Assembly (NCBI GenBank): GCA_013426805.1
Contig: JACDZG010000085.1
Location: 1-33,098 of the forward strand
DNA: 33,098 bases
Direction: 5' to 3'
Source: Chromatiaceae bacterium
GTDB taxonomy: Bacteria; Pseudomonadota; Gammaproteobacteria; Chromatiales; Chromatiaceae
Positions 1 to 7,792 of this stretch are shown piece by piece. The notes under the pieces are model-generated. The model was not told the DNA's origin. It did no database searches and was given only the letters and a program-made list of their open reading frames with translations. Numbering within the stretch: the first letter of the stretch is position 1; each line of letters starts with the position of its first letter. The position numbers and the translations under genes are program-made.

Positions 1-35
1 TGTAGACGGGTACTGCTGTATTTTATGCTACCTCA

Positions 36-1175
36 TCAGTTTCGATCGCACCCGGCCTCGGCATCAAAGTGCAGCAAGGCATCCCAGATACCTTGCAGCA
101 GCGCCTCGAAGCTCATGCCTTGGAAGGCGGGCATCGATTTGCGCGGGGGCTTTGGGCCAGGCCCCGGCTCCGGCTTGTTCAGTGCCCGCTGCAGGGGCAT
201 GAAATCCACTCGCAACAGCCGCTCCCGCGCCACCGGATCGGCTGCTTCGATGAATGATTTGAGACAGCCCTGGTAGTCGTTCGTGTCGGCAAAGACGGCC
301 TGGCCGTCCGCGGCAACGGGCGGAACAAAGCCCGGCTCACTCAACGCTTTCTCGATTTTCTTCCAGTCTTTGTCTTGCCCGGCCTTGGTCTTGTAACCGG
401 CGTGCGAGATGAAAGCATCGGCCTCCTTGAGCGCCTTCACCGCCGCGCTGCCGTTCGGCACCCCGGTCGGCCCATCCGCGAGAAGCGGCGGAATGTCCCA
501 AAAGGGCAGCGCCTTGAAGCAGCGCTCGCGGAACTCGGCCAGGCTATAGCAATTGCCTTGATCGATCAGCGGCTGCAGAAAAGCCGCCAACTTGGCGAGC
601 CGCAGCGGACGCAACGCGAACAACTGCCGCAGCACCGCGTCGAAACGCTCCAACTCAGTCTCACTAGGACTTAAGCCCAACCGGGTCGCGATCCGCTGCA
701 GCCATGGCTGAAAGCTGCCTTTGAGCTGGCTGATCAGCCGGTGCTCATCGACCCGGTGGAAATCCGCCAAACCGCCTTGATCAGTCGCATGGTTAAAGCC
801 CACCAGTACGGTCACGAGGCCCTCTGCCCCCTCCGATTGAAGTGTGCGACCGCGATACCAGGTGAGTCGATCTTCCCGGTCTATCCAGTCGTGCTGCTCC
901 AGAGCTTCGATCGCGCCGGTCAGCGCCGGCGCACCCGCGGCATCGGTTCGCCAGGCATCCCACAAGCCTTTTGCGACCCGGAAATAACAAACCAGATTGA
1001 TCCGCCCCGACCAGTCCCGGCGGTGGGCCTCCAGTGCCTCGAACAGCGCGAGCGTTCCCACGGGGTCCAGGCTTTGGACGATGAATCTGGCCTCCTTGGG
1101 GCCATCCGGCGCATTCAGGGTACGGTCCCATTCGCCGGTCAGATACTCGGCCAGGGTCTCGATGAACAGGTTCAT
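36..1175 (-). CDS. DptH/SspH-like N-terminal region protein, last gene of PT island (tentative)
   Basis: A 379-residue protein. The start is the ATG at 1175, which overlaps the TGA of the Fic gene by four bases, as elsewhere in this operon; the frame is open further upstream, but that part lies inside the Fic gene. The middle holds a TWYRG segment and, about 35 residues later, DQGGLADFH. I associate this pattern with the N-terminal part of DptH-type restriction proteins, which normally continue into a long HerA/helicase-like motor; PglZ-like proteins are an alternative. No Walker motif is visible. The C-terminus has a proline-rich linker (residues about 340-352) followed by a short helix and two consecutive TGA codons. 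It may be a stand-alone subunit, with the motor encoded as a separate gene beyond the left edge, or a truncated gene. The role is inferred from position, so the family call is weak. Confidence 0.5.
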   Translation of the reverse strand: MNLFIETLAEYLTGEWDRTLNAPDGPKEARFIVQSLDPVGTLALFEALEAHRRDWSGRINLVCYFRVAKGLWDAWRTDAAGAPALTGAIEALEQHDWIDREDRLTWYRGRTLQSEGAEGLVTVLVGFNHATDQGGLADFHRVDEHRLISQLKGSFQPWLQRIATRLGLSPSETELERFDAVLRQLFALRPLRLAKLAAFLQPLIDQGNCYSLAEFRERCFKALPFWDIPPLLADGPTGVPNGSAAVKALKEADAFISHAGYKTKAGQDKDWKKIEKALSEPGFVPPVAADGQAVFADTNDYQGCLKSFIEAADPVARERLLRVDFMPLQRALNKPEPGPGPKPPRKSMPAFQGMSFEALLQGIWDALLHFDAEAGCDRN

Positions 1176-2311
1176 GGGGTCCGTTTCTCCTGTGGTCGTA
1201 AGGTCGCCAACCGTCGGCCGCCGGCCGTCCGGCGATAGCACTGACGGGGGCTGCGAGGATGATCCGGGTCGGTCATCGCCAGCCAGCCCCCGACGAGCGC
1301 GGGCCGCAGATAGTCGTAGAGGAAGGTCGGACGATGCGCCAGGCCGAGTCGGGCCATCAATTCCTTCGCGGGGCAGGTATCGTCCCCAAGCGCGGCCAGC
1401 AGTCGGCGAACTTGTTCGGTTACTTGTTCGGTACCTTGTTCGGTCGCGGCCTCCACAAAGGATTCATCGGGCGGCGCGGACGCCAATTCCGCCAGGGCCG
1501 CCCGGATCACACCCAGCATGAACTCGATGAAGGGTGTGGCACTGCCCGCCTCGGTGCTGTCCGCGATGGCCTGGTAATAGGCGCCCTGATGGGCGTGGAC
1601 CAGGGTTTCGATCGGCAGGTCCGCGAAGAGACCCCGCCAGCGACTCAAGATCAGCGTCTGCCACAGCCGGCCCATCCGACCGTTGCCGTCCGCGAAGGGG
1701 TGAATGAACTCCAGTTCGTAGTGAAAGACGCAACTGTTGATCAGCGCATGATCGGCGCTCCGACCGAGCCAGCGGAGCAGGTCCCTCATCAGCAGTGGCA
1801 CCCGGTCGGCAGGCGGCGCCATGTGGATGAGCGTCTCACCGGCCATGACCCCAACGCCGCCGCTACGGTAGGCGCCGGGGTCATCCACCAGAGCGGTCAT
1901 CAAGAGGCGGTGCGCCTCCAGCAGGTGGTCCTCGTCGCTGGGCGTCCAGGACTGGAAACGCTCATAGGCCAGGAGTGCGTTGCGCACTTCCTGTACCTCC
2001 CGGGGCGGAGCCAGCACCCGCTTGCCTTCCAGAATGGCCGTGATCTGTTCCTGCGTCAGCCGGTTACCCTCAATAGCCAGGGTGCCGTGAATCGTGCGGA
2101 TGCGATTGATGCGGCGCAGCCGCAGGAGCGTGGCACTGTCCGTGGCGGCCCTGACCTGGCCGATGCACTCGGAGATTTCCGCGACCAGCGTCAGGATGAG
2201 CGGAGACAGTGCAAAGGGCGGGCTGTACTCGGCGGCCACTATTGCCTGCCTCCGGGTCAGGTGCCGATGGGGGCTGTCCGCAGCGCCGCCGGAATTCGCG
2301 ATGACCGGCAT
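1172..2311 (-). CDS. Fic-family protein (probable AMP-transferase) with C-terminal winged helix
   Basis: A 379-residue Fic protein. The active-site motif HPFADGNGRMGR lies at about residues 204-215; in this family the His is the catalytic base and the GNGR loop holds ATP phosphates while AMP is moved to a target hydroxyl. An upstream TLAIEGN (residues 77-83) fits the S/T-xxx-E-G/N inhibitory motif of Fic proteins that restrain themselves with an N-terminal helix. The C-terminus (from about residue 300) looks like a DNA-binding winged helix, preceded by a TEQ repeat. I chose the ATG at 2311, four bases after the preceding stop. A GTG at 2239, just before the conserved YSPPF, is also possible, and longer starts overlap the preceding gene. 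It overlaps the next gene by four bases. Its place inside a phosphorothioation island suggests a regulatory or effector role; no target can be read from sequence. Confidence 0.9.
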   Translation of the reverse strand: MPVIANSGGAADSPHRHLTRRQAIVAAEYSPPFALSPLILTLVAEISECIGQVRAATDSATLLRLRRINRIRTIHGTLAIEGNRLTQEQITAILEGKRVLAPPREVQEVRNALLAYERFQSWTPSDEDHLLEAHRLLMTALVDDPGAYRSGGVGVMAGETLIHMAPPADRVPLLMRDLLRWLGRSADHALINSCVFHYELEFIHPFADGNGRMGRLWQTLILSRWRGLFADLPIETLVHAHQGAYYQAIADSTEAGSATPFIEFMLGVIRAALAELASAPPDESFVEAATEQGTEQVTEQVRRLLAALGDDTCPAKELMARLGLAHRPTFLYDYLRPALVGGWLAMTDPDHPRSPRQCYRRTAGGRRLATLRPQEKRTP

Positions 2312-2315
2312 TCCG

Positions 2316-3890
2316 TCATGCCTCGTCCTGCCGAGCGCCGGGATTGTGGACAATGGACACCGCATCGGAGAGTTCCACCAGGAAGCCCCCCTGCAGCAGT
2401 GTCTCCTCGATCCAGCGGGTATCCGCGGCGACGGCATAATCACGGCTGCCGCTCGCCGCACCGCCCCAGGCCAGTGCCACGGCCAATTGCCGGTCGCCCA
2501 GGGCGATGCCGTAATGGGCGAAGACGCGTGCATAGAACTCGGTCAAACGGATATGCTCGCCTGGCGTCAGCAAGGCGGCGACCAGGAAGCGCAGCAGGTG
2601 CGGCGGTAGGACGAAGCGCTGACCGGGGCCGGTGCGGGGGATGACGAGGCCCAGAGCCTTCGCGAGCCCTCTGAAGATCAGGAATCCATGCTTATCCGCT
2701 TCGGCTAGGCTTCCGCCGGCAGCAGCGGGGTCTGACTTTGCTCTCTTGCGTAGCACGCGGAACAGCAATTCCTCAATGTGCTCAAAGGATGTCTGCGCAA
2801 CCTTCCTGGTAGGCGTGCCTGGCGGCGAATCAGCGTTAGCAGTAATCCAGGCATAGCCGCCAATAAACCCGTCGGTGCTCGCTAGTGCCCCATCCTCCCG
2901 GACTGCCTGGAAGCAGAGAGTTCGCAACACCTGCATACAGCAAAGCGCCTGAAGTAAATTCAGTTTCTCTAGGTCGGCAAGTGTAGACAACGCGACATTC
3001 CGGATCTCGAACGCGAATAAATGCGCTTCAGCAAGCGTTGCTGTTGGCACCCAACCAAGCGGGGCACGCTTAGGGTTATCATAAAGTCGGAAAGCGCTTA
3101 GGCCGCCTTCCACGAAATGCGATAGCTGATTGAGGGGTCGGACCGCATCCTCAAGAACGCCGCGTAGCGAATCCTCAGTAACGGAACATAAAGTCGCTAG
3201 ACTTATCCCGCTCAGATGCGAATACAACTTGCCCCCTTCATGCGTTCTCAATGGCGTGTCATTGCACTGAAAAAGATGCGCCAATTGCAGAAACAGCAAC
3301 TCTCCGCCCCGCGCCATAAAGTTATGGCGGTCAGCCGCGAAGTACTGGCGCGCGTCACGCCATTGCGTCAAATGCGGGGGCTTCGGCACCTTTGAATGCA
3401 GCCAATCCAGCTCCCGCGCTAACAACCCGTACGATGCAGGAAGAAAGGTATAGGTCGCCCAGGTTCTGTTCTTAGCTACACCGACGAATCCGGCAAGCAG
3501 GCTTTGCAATAATCGAATAGCCTCGTCTTTGTCCGTTGCGGTTCCCTCGATCCGCTCAGCCAAGTCATCAAGCGCTTCGCGATAGGCGTTCTGGTGCGCT
3601 TCATGACGTGTGTCAAGTTTGGATGCGGCAAAGAACGCGAATAGCTTCAACGCAACACGATCCTCCGGCCAGTAAGTCGCCCTACCCATATCATCGCCGA
3701 TGGAGAAGGTGAACGAGTGTGCATTGCTATGTTCACCGGCCTGGCCCTTCGGCGAGGCAAAAACCAAAAGGAATTCGGCCAGATACTCGACCGGTGTTTG
3801 ATCCTTATAGAAGCGACGTCCGTACAACTGAATCGCCGGGTTGCTGGGCTCCCCGGTGCCGTCGATCGCGGGAAAACGCTCTGGCATCAT
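2316..3890 (-). CDS. 524-residue protein of PT restriction module (DptG/SspG-like by position)
   Basis: I do not recognise a catalytic motif. The protein is mostly helical with many aromatic and leucine residues. It starts at the ATG at 3890, overlapping the TGA of the SBD-ATPase gene (ATGA), so the two are probably translated together. In Dpt/Ssp restriction modules, a protein of about 450-550 residues without obvious enzyme motifs follows the DptF/SspF ATPase, so by position this is the G component; that is inference, not a sequence match. Its N-terminal two thirds (about 2650-3880) is visibly poorer in GC than the modification genes to its right, which suggests a separate origin for the restriction arm. 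It could equally be an unrelated partner of the ATPase. Confidence 0.7.
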   Translation of the reverse strand: MMPERFPAIDGTGEPSNPAIQLYGRRFYKDQTPVEYLAEFLLVFASPKGQAGEHSNAHSFTFSIGDDMGRATYWPEDRVALKLFAFFAASKLDTRHEAHQNAYREALDDLAERIEGTATDKDEAIRLLQSLLAGFVGVAKNRTWATYTFLPASYGLLARELDWLHSKVPKPPHLTQWRDARQYFAADRHNFMARGGELLFLQLAHLFQCNDTPLRTHEGGKLYSHLSGISLATLCSVTEDSLRGVLEDAVRPLNQLSHFVEGGLSAFRLYDNPKRAPLGWVPTATLAEAHLFAFEIRNVALSTLADLEKLNLLQALCCMQVLRTLCFQAVREDGALASTDGFIGGYAWITANADSPPGTPTRKVAQTSFEHIEELLFRVLRKRAKSDPAAAGGSLAEADKHGFLIFRGLAKALGLVIPRTGPGQRFVLPPHLLRFLVAALLTPGEHIRLTEFYARVFAHYGIALGDRQLAVALAWGGAASGSRDYAVAADTRWIEETLLQGGFLVELSDAVSIVHNPGARQDEA

Positions 3891-6229
3891 TCTCTCTCCA
3901 GTGTCTGTTCCTTCTCATCCAGAAAATAACGATAGACGGCCACTCCGCCATCGATGCCGGCGCGCAAGAAAGCGATGTCCCCTGAATGACCGACGGCATC
4001 CCTGGCAACCAACAGTTGCGCCGCGAACCGATCCAGTTGTGCCTGATGAATCGGCGACAGGCCATTGCCAAGCTCTCCGACATCGCGACGCCGGATGTAA
4101 TCCAGCAAGGGCAGAGACAGCACCAGCGCAACCGAGCCGCTGCGATAGCGCAGCTTGGGCAGTCCCGCCATCGGGTCAAAGAGCAGATCGAACTCCTGAA
4201 AAGGCAGGCTGGCGATGATGAGTTGGGTCGGTTGCACCACGGCGCGATCCGGCCGGCGCAGGGTGAGATAGAGATGATCGTGTCGATCCTCGAACTGACC
4301 GGCGCTGAAACCGGAGTACGCTTCAAGCAGTACATTCAGGCAGGCGCTACGCAAGCGCTTGGTCTCGGCGCGCGACAACGTGAAAGCCCCCGCCCGCTGC
4401 CAGGCGTCCAGTTCGCGCAGGCTCGGAGAACGCAGCATCGCATCCAAGAACACTTCAGCCTGATCGACGGCATCCGGCCGCGGGCTACCGAAGATCAAGG
4501 CCATCCGCCGCAGCGCGGCGCGTGTCGGCAGCGCCTCCGGGGCCGCGGCCCGTTTGCACCATAGCTCCCCAAAATGGTGGAGGGCATCGGGTAACCGCGC
4601 CCAACCGCCGCCGGGGTCGTCGATAAAGCGTCGCTCGAAGTCGGCGCCGACCGGTCCGCCGATCAGACTGCGGCGCAACAGTGCGATGGCCTGAAGCGCG
4701 TTCGACTCTGGCCGGAGTGCCCCCGCGCAGTAGCCGAAGAAGCCCTCGCTGAACAGGATCTCTTGCAGCGCCGCGGTGCCCCGATCGGCCCCAATGGCCG
4801 TCGATGCCTCCACCCGCGCCTGCGCTTCAGCGCAGCCCATGCCGCCGGTGAGGCCGTAAGCCAGTTGGGCGACGATCTGCCGCAGCGTTAGCCGTTGTTC
4901 GTAGTCATTGATGCGGCGATAGATCCAACGCACCCGCTCTTCCACGACCGGGGCCGCCTCGGCCAGGGCGCGACGATTCAAGGCCAGCGGACAGGCCATT
5001 TCGACCGGGCAGCCGGCGCAGTGTTGCCACCCGGTATGTTGCACGAGCCGGGTCAGTATCCGTGCGCCAAGCGCGACATTGTCGAGTCTGGTGAGATTGA
5101 GGATCAGGAGCGGCTTGTTGAATCCAGCCAGGACGTGGCTTTCCAAAGCGTCTTCATTGATCGGCCGATTCAGCAGCGAGAGAAGCTTGCTCTCCACACC
5201 CTCCAGCCCTAACGCGTCGGCGTATTTCGTCAGGCTATCCAGCAATGGACCGGTGTTGCTGATGATGAGCCAACTGCCCGCTTGCTTGATGGCTTGGTCG
5301 AGCCACTGCTGACGGGCATCCGCGCTCAGCTCGCTCATGTCCTTCACGATGGTGACCGCGCCGTGCTGCTCCCGCTCTTTGAACGGCGCGCGCAACGGCT
5401 CAGTCGCGGGAATGCCCTGCAGGGTCTTGAGAACATCGAGAGCGACAGTCGACTTGCCGTCACCCGCATGCCCGGTGAGAATAACAATCCGTTCGGTCCC
5501 GTCGACGAGCAGCGACTTGATTCGCCCCGCGAGCGGGAAGGGTTCGTAGAGGTCCCCGAAATACCGGCTCAAAGCTTGGGATTCTGCGAGTGCATTTGCG
5601 CCACCCGCGGTCAGATTGTGTAGAGAATTCAGGTAGGCTATAAAATCGTTCTCGCGCACAGTCATAATTTTGCTTCCCTTTTCGTCGGAACGTTCACCCT
5701 CTTCATCCATAATCGCGTCTCCGAGCCAGTGCGAACGTTTCTCGCTTCTAAAGTCAGGTGTTGGCGGCAGCAACCCCACCGCATTAAGCACCTCACGGAT
5801 CATCCACTCGGGGAAGTACTTCCGCGCCAAGGCGACGGCAACTGACCGAGCTTTAATCTTATCTCCTGCCAAAAGGCTGAAAACGTCAACAGAAAATCCC
5901 GCATGAATGTTCTGGCCTATCAGCTCGGTCCGGTACAGGTGACCGACCGATGTCCGACGTAAGCTACTGCTTTGCTCGACCTCCCAGATGCCATCGTTTT
6001 CCAGTTTACCGAAAGGATAATGCGTATTTGACCGAGTCGATGCCTGTGGGGAAAATTGTTTCAAGAGCCGATCCAGTGCGACATCGATATCTTTATAGGC
6101 GATCAATCGTTGGTCAAAATTAATCAGCTTCCCAATTGCGTACAGCAAGAGCAGCGGCTTGTGAAGCGAGGGATTTCCATTTTCCTGATAAACGCGGGCA
6201 TTGAGTAATCGCTCTTCGATATCTGCCAT
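3887..6229 (-). CDS. PT-DNA sulfur-binding-domain-like (SBD) fused to P-loop ATPase (DptF/SspF-like)
   Basis: A 780-residue protein in two parts. Residues 1-155 resemble the sulfur-binding domain of phosphorothioate-dependent McrA-type endonucleases: HKPLLLLYAIGKL near residue 23, HYPFGKLENDGIWEV at 70-84, GGF-like AGFSVD near 110, then a KYFPEWMIREVLNAVGL ending. In that family the conserved Tyr-Pro region packs against the sulfur of PT DNA. After a charged linker comes a P-loop, GHAGDGKS, at 253-260, typical of DptF-like proteins. A CxxCxxxxxC cluster (sequence QHCAGCPVEMACP) in the middle may bind metal or an Fe-S cluster. No nuclease motif is seen, so it is more likely a sensor or motor than the cutting enzyme. 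It starts 10 bases after the PAPS-reductase-like gene and overlaps the next gene by four bases. The domain call is from memory of the family pattern, not a search. Confidence 0.8.
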   Translation of the reverse strand: MADIEERLLNARVYQENGNPSLHKPLLLLYAIGKLINFDQRLIAYKDIDVALDRLLKQFSPQASTRSNTHYPFGKLENDGIWEVEQSSSLRRTSVGHLYRTELIGQNIHAGFSVDVFSLLAGDKIKARSVAVALARKYFPEWMIREVLNAVGLLPPTPDFRSEKRSHWLGDAIMDEEGERSDEKGSKIMTVRENDFIAYLNSLHNLTAGGANALAESQALSRYFGDLYEPFPLAGRIKSLLVDGTERIVILTGHAGDGKSTVALDVLKTLQGIPATEPLRAPFKEREQHGAVTIVKDMSELSADARQQWLDQAIKQAGSWLIISNTGPLLDSLTKYADALGLEGVESKLLSLLNRPINEDALESHVLAGFNKPLLILNLTRLDNVALGARILTRLVQHTGWQHCAGCPVEMACPLALNRRALAEAAPVVEERVRWIYRRINDYEQRLTLRQIVAQLAYGLTGGMGCAEAQARVEASTAIGADRGTAALQEILFSEGFFGYCAGALRPESNALQAIALLRRSLIGGPVGADFERRFIDDPGGGWARLPDALHHFGELWCKRAAAPEALPTRAALRRMALIFGSPRPDAVDQAEVFLDAMLRSPSLRELDAWQRAGAFTLSRAETKRLRSACLNVLLEAYSGFSAGQFEDRHDHLYLTLRRPDRAVVQPTQLIIASLPFQEFDLLFDPMAGLPKLRYRSGSVALVLSLPLLDYIRRRDVGELGNGLSPIHQAQLDRFAAQLLVARDAVGHSGDIAFLRAGIDGGVAVYRYFLDEKEQTLERE

Positions 6230-6239
6230 GGCCGCGATC

Positions 6240-7031
6240 TCACTTCATGCATATCAAACAGGCATCGTCAGCGCCATCGCCGTCTGAGAACAACGCGTCC
6301 ATAAGTTTCTTCGGCGGCGACACTTTCGTCGGCCTTCCGCGATTATTTTCGGCCCGCTTTATTACTTCGTCTAGTGGACCAGCCTGATTCCAGGTAAAGA
6401 GACGGCCGGTTTTTTCATCAATGCGTTCGTATGCTTTTGCCGCTTTGAAGAGTTCAGGGTGGTGCTCTTTTAAACCAGCCCATTCTTGCTGCTGCTGGAA
6501 GAAGCAGAAATAGCAACCTGATCGACTGCGCCATTTGTAATAACGAGGCACACCGATTCCCGATTCTTCCAGAATTGCGAAGACATCTTCTTTGGTGATT
6601 CCATCTTCGCGAAACGGCATCCGAGTAGTGATGTTTGGCTTGGTTGAAACATACCCAGAACGCGAGGGCTCATCGGCCCGAATCGCGATGTAGGAAACTG
6701 CTTGATCTTCGCCTACGAATGACTCAAAAGGAACGAGCTTCAAGTTCACGGTGCACCAACGTTGGCGTGCCGATGGCAAAAAATTGTTGTGATATTTAAG
6801 GTAATAATCAAAGTCTCTTTCGGCGTTCAGCCGTACGATAGTTTTTCCCAAATAGTCTTGCAATAAATCAATGTACTCTAAAGTCTCCGGAAGCTCAGCC
6901 CCCGTATCCGCAAAGAAATACTCCATCTCCGGCACCCGATCGCGCAGATAGATCGCCAATGCAGAGCTGTCTTTCCCCCCGGATAATCCCAGCAGGTGAC
7001 GCACCGGCGTGGTTGGTGTGGTTTCACTCAT
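6240..7031 (-). CDS. sspD: PAPS-reductase-family ATP pyrophosphatase (SspD/DndC-like)
   Basis: A 263-residue protein that probably adenylates or activates the DNA backbone so that sulfur can be inserted. The PP-loop SGGKDS lies at residues 17-22. Four cysteines, C93 (in RWCTVNLK), C173 and C176 (SGCYFC), with C258 and C261 near the C-terminus, fit the Fe-S cluster cysteines of DndC-like proteins; one of the five is spare. The ADTGAELPET segment is the usual PAPS-reductase strand 2. I start it at the ATG at 7031, which overlaps the TGA of the preceding gene; the open frame continues upstream but lies inside that gene and is rich in Arg, Pro and Gly like a shadow. It is shorter than typical DndC. 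Base composition is lower in GC than in the genes before it. BREX type 4 BrxP is the nearest alternative name. Confidence 0.87.
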   Translation of the reverse strand: MSETTPTTPVRHLLGLSGGKDSSALAIYLRDRVPEMEYFFADTGAELPETLEYIDLLQDYLGKTIVRLNAERDFDYYLKYHNNFLPSARQRWCTVNLKLVPFESFVGEDQAVSYIAIRADEPSRSGYVSTKPNITTRMPFREDGITKEDVFAILEESGIGVPRYYKWRSRSGCYFCFFQQQQEWAGLKEHHPELFKAAKAYERIDEKTGRLFTWNQAGPLDEVIKRAENNRGRPTKVSPPKKLMDALFSDGDGADDACLICMK

Positions 7032-7792
7032 GACGGTTGGTCTCCGAGGGTTGCCACTGGGGCAAGGCGCCTCAACAGCGCGGCGACCACGGCGATTTGG
7101 GTGGCGTCGTCGAGGCTGTGCAGTTCGCCGGCGATACGGTCCGCGGCGCGATCCGCCGCTTGTCGCTGGCCGGGGGTGAGCCGGATCACCCGACTGATGT
7201 CCGCCTGGGCACTTTCCACCAGCTTGACGAGCACGGCGGCGTCGCCGTTGAGGCCCGCCGCGCGGGCCTCCGGGAGGACGTGACAGAGTTGCTCGAGCTC
7301 CCGCAGTTGGGTGGCCAGTTCGCGGACGCGCAGTTCCGCATAGACCCGGTGGGATTCTCGCCACTTGGCCGGCGGGGCATTGCCCAGCAGGGTCATGACG
7401 GACTCCAGCCAGGCCTGCGCGGTTTCGAAATGGGTATCGGACAGGCGGCGGATGAAGGCGCCGACCGTGCCCTGTTGCGGGGCGTAACGGTCCAGTCCGT
7501 GGTAGCGCCGAGCCAGCGCGGCGCGCAGTCCGTCGAGGTCCCCGCTCGGACCGTCGAGCAGGTGCTGCCCCAGCTGCGCCTGCCAGTGCGTCAGCAGCTG
7601 CGGGTAGGCGCCGCTCAACTCACGCAGCACCATGATGAGGCGGCTGATGAACTGCTCGACGGCAGCGGCGTCGTCGCCGCTGAAGGCCGCGGGCTCGATG
7701 CCGCAGGCGCGCGGCAGGGCATCGAACAGCAGGTGTCCAGGGCGTTTGGCCTGGCGGAAGGCGGCGCGCACCCGCTCGGCCTCGGGGCTCAA
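7028..7792 (-). CDS. Unrecognised 254-residue helical protein between SspC-like and SspD-like genes
   Basis: No family is recognised. The protein is mostly helical and rich in Ala, Leu, Arg and Gln, with no signal peptide, membrane segment or catalytic motif. Its start is the TTG at 7792, because no ATG lies near and the TTG overlaps the TGA of the large ATPase gene (TTGA), mirroring the ATGA overlaps elsewhere in the operon. It ends by overlapping the ATG of the SspD-like gene. The coupling on both sides suggests that it works in the modification complex, perhaps as a detached C-terminal part of the ATPase or an adaptor between ATPase and pyrophosphatase. That is inference from position only. 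Confidence 0.75.
   Translation of the reverse strand: MSPEAERVRAAFRQAKRPGHLLFDALPRACGIEPAAFSGDDAAAVEQFISRLIMVLRELSGAYPQLLTHWQAQLGQHLLDGPSGDLDGLRAALARRYHGLDRYAPQQGTVGAFIRRLSDTHFETAQAWLESVMTLLGNAPPAKWRESHRVYAELRVRELATQLRELEQLCHVLPEARAAGLNGDAAVLVKLVESAQADISRVIRLTPGQRQAADRAADRIAGELHSLDDATQIAVVAALLRRLAPVATLGDQPS

Noticed and set aside
1409-1446. Triple 12-base repeat (CTTGTTCGG units) as a regulatory or CRISPR-like repeat
   Set aside because: It encodes the TEQ repeats common in Fic C-terminal regions and has no spacers.
7032-7364. N-terminal extension of the PAPS-reductase-like protein
   Set aside because: It lies wholly inside the 254-residue gene and is Arg/Pro/Gly-rich; the ATGA-overlapping start fits the operon.
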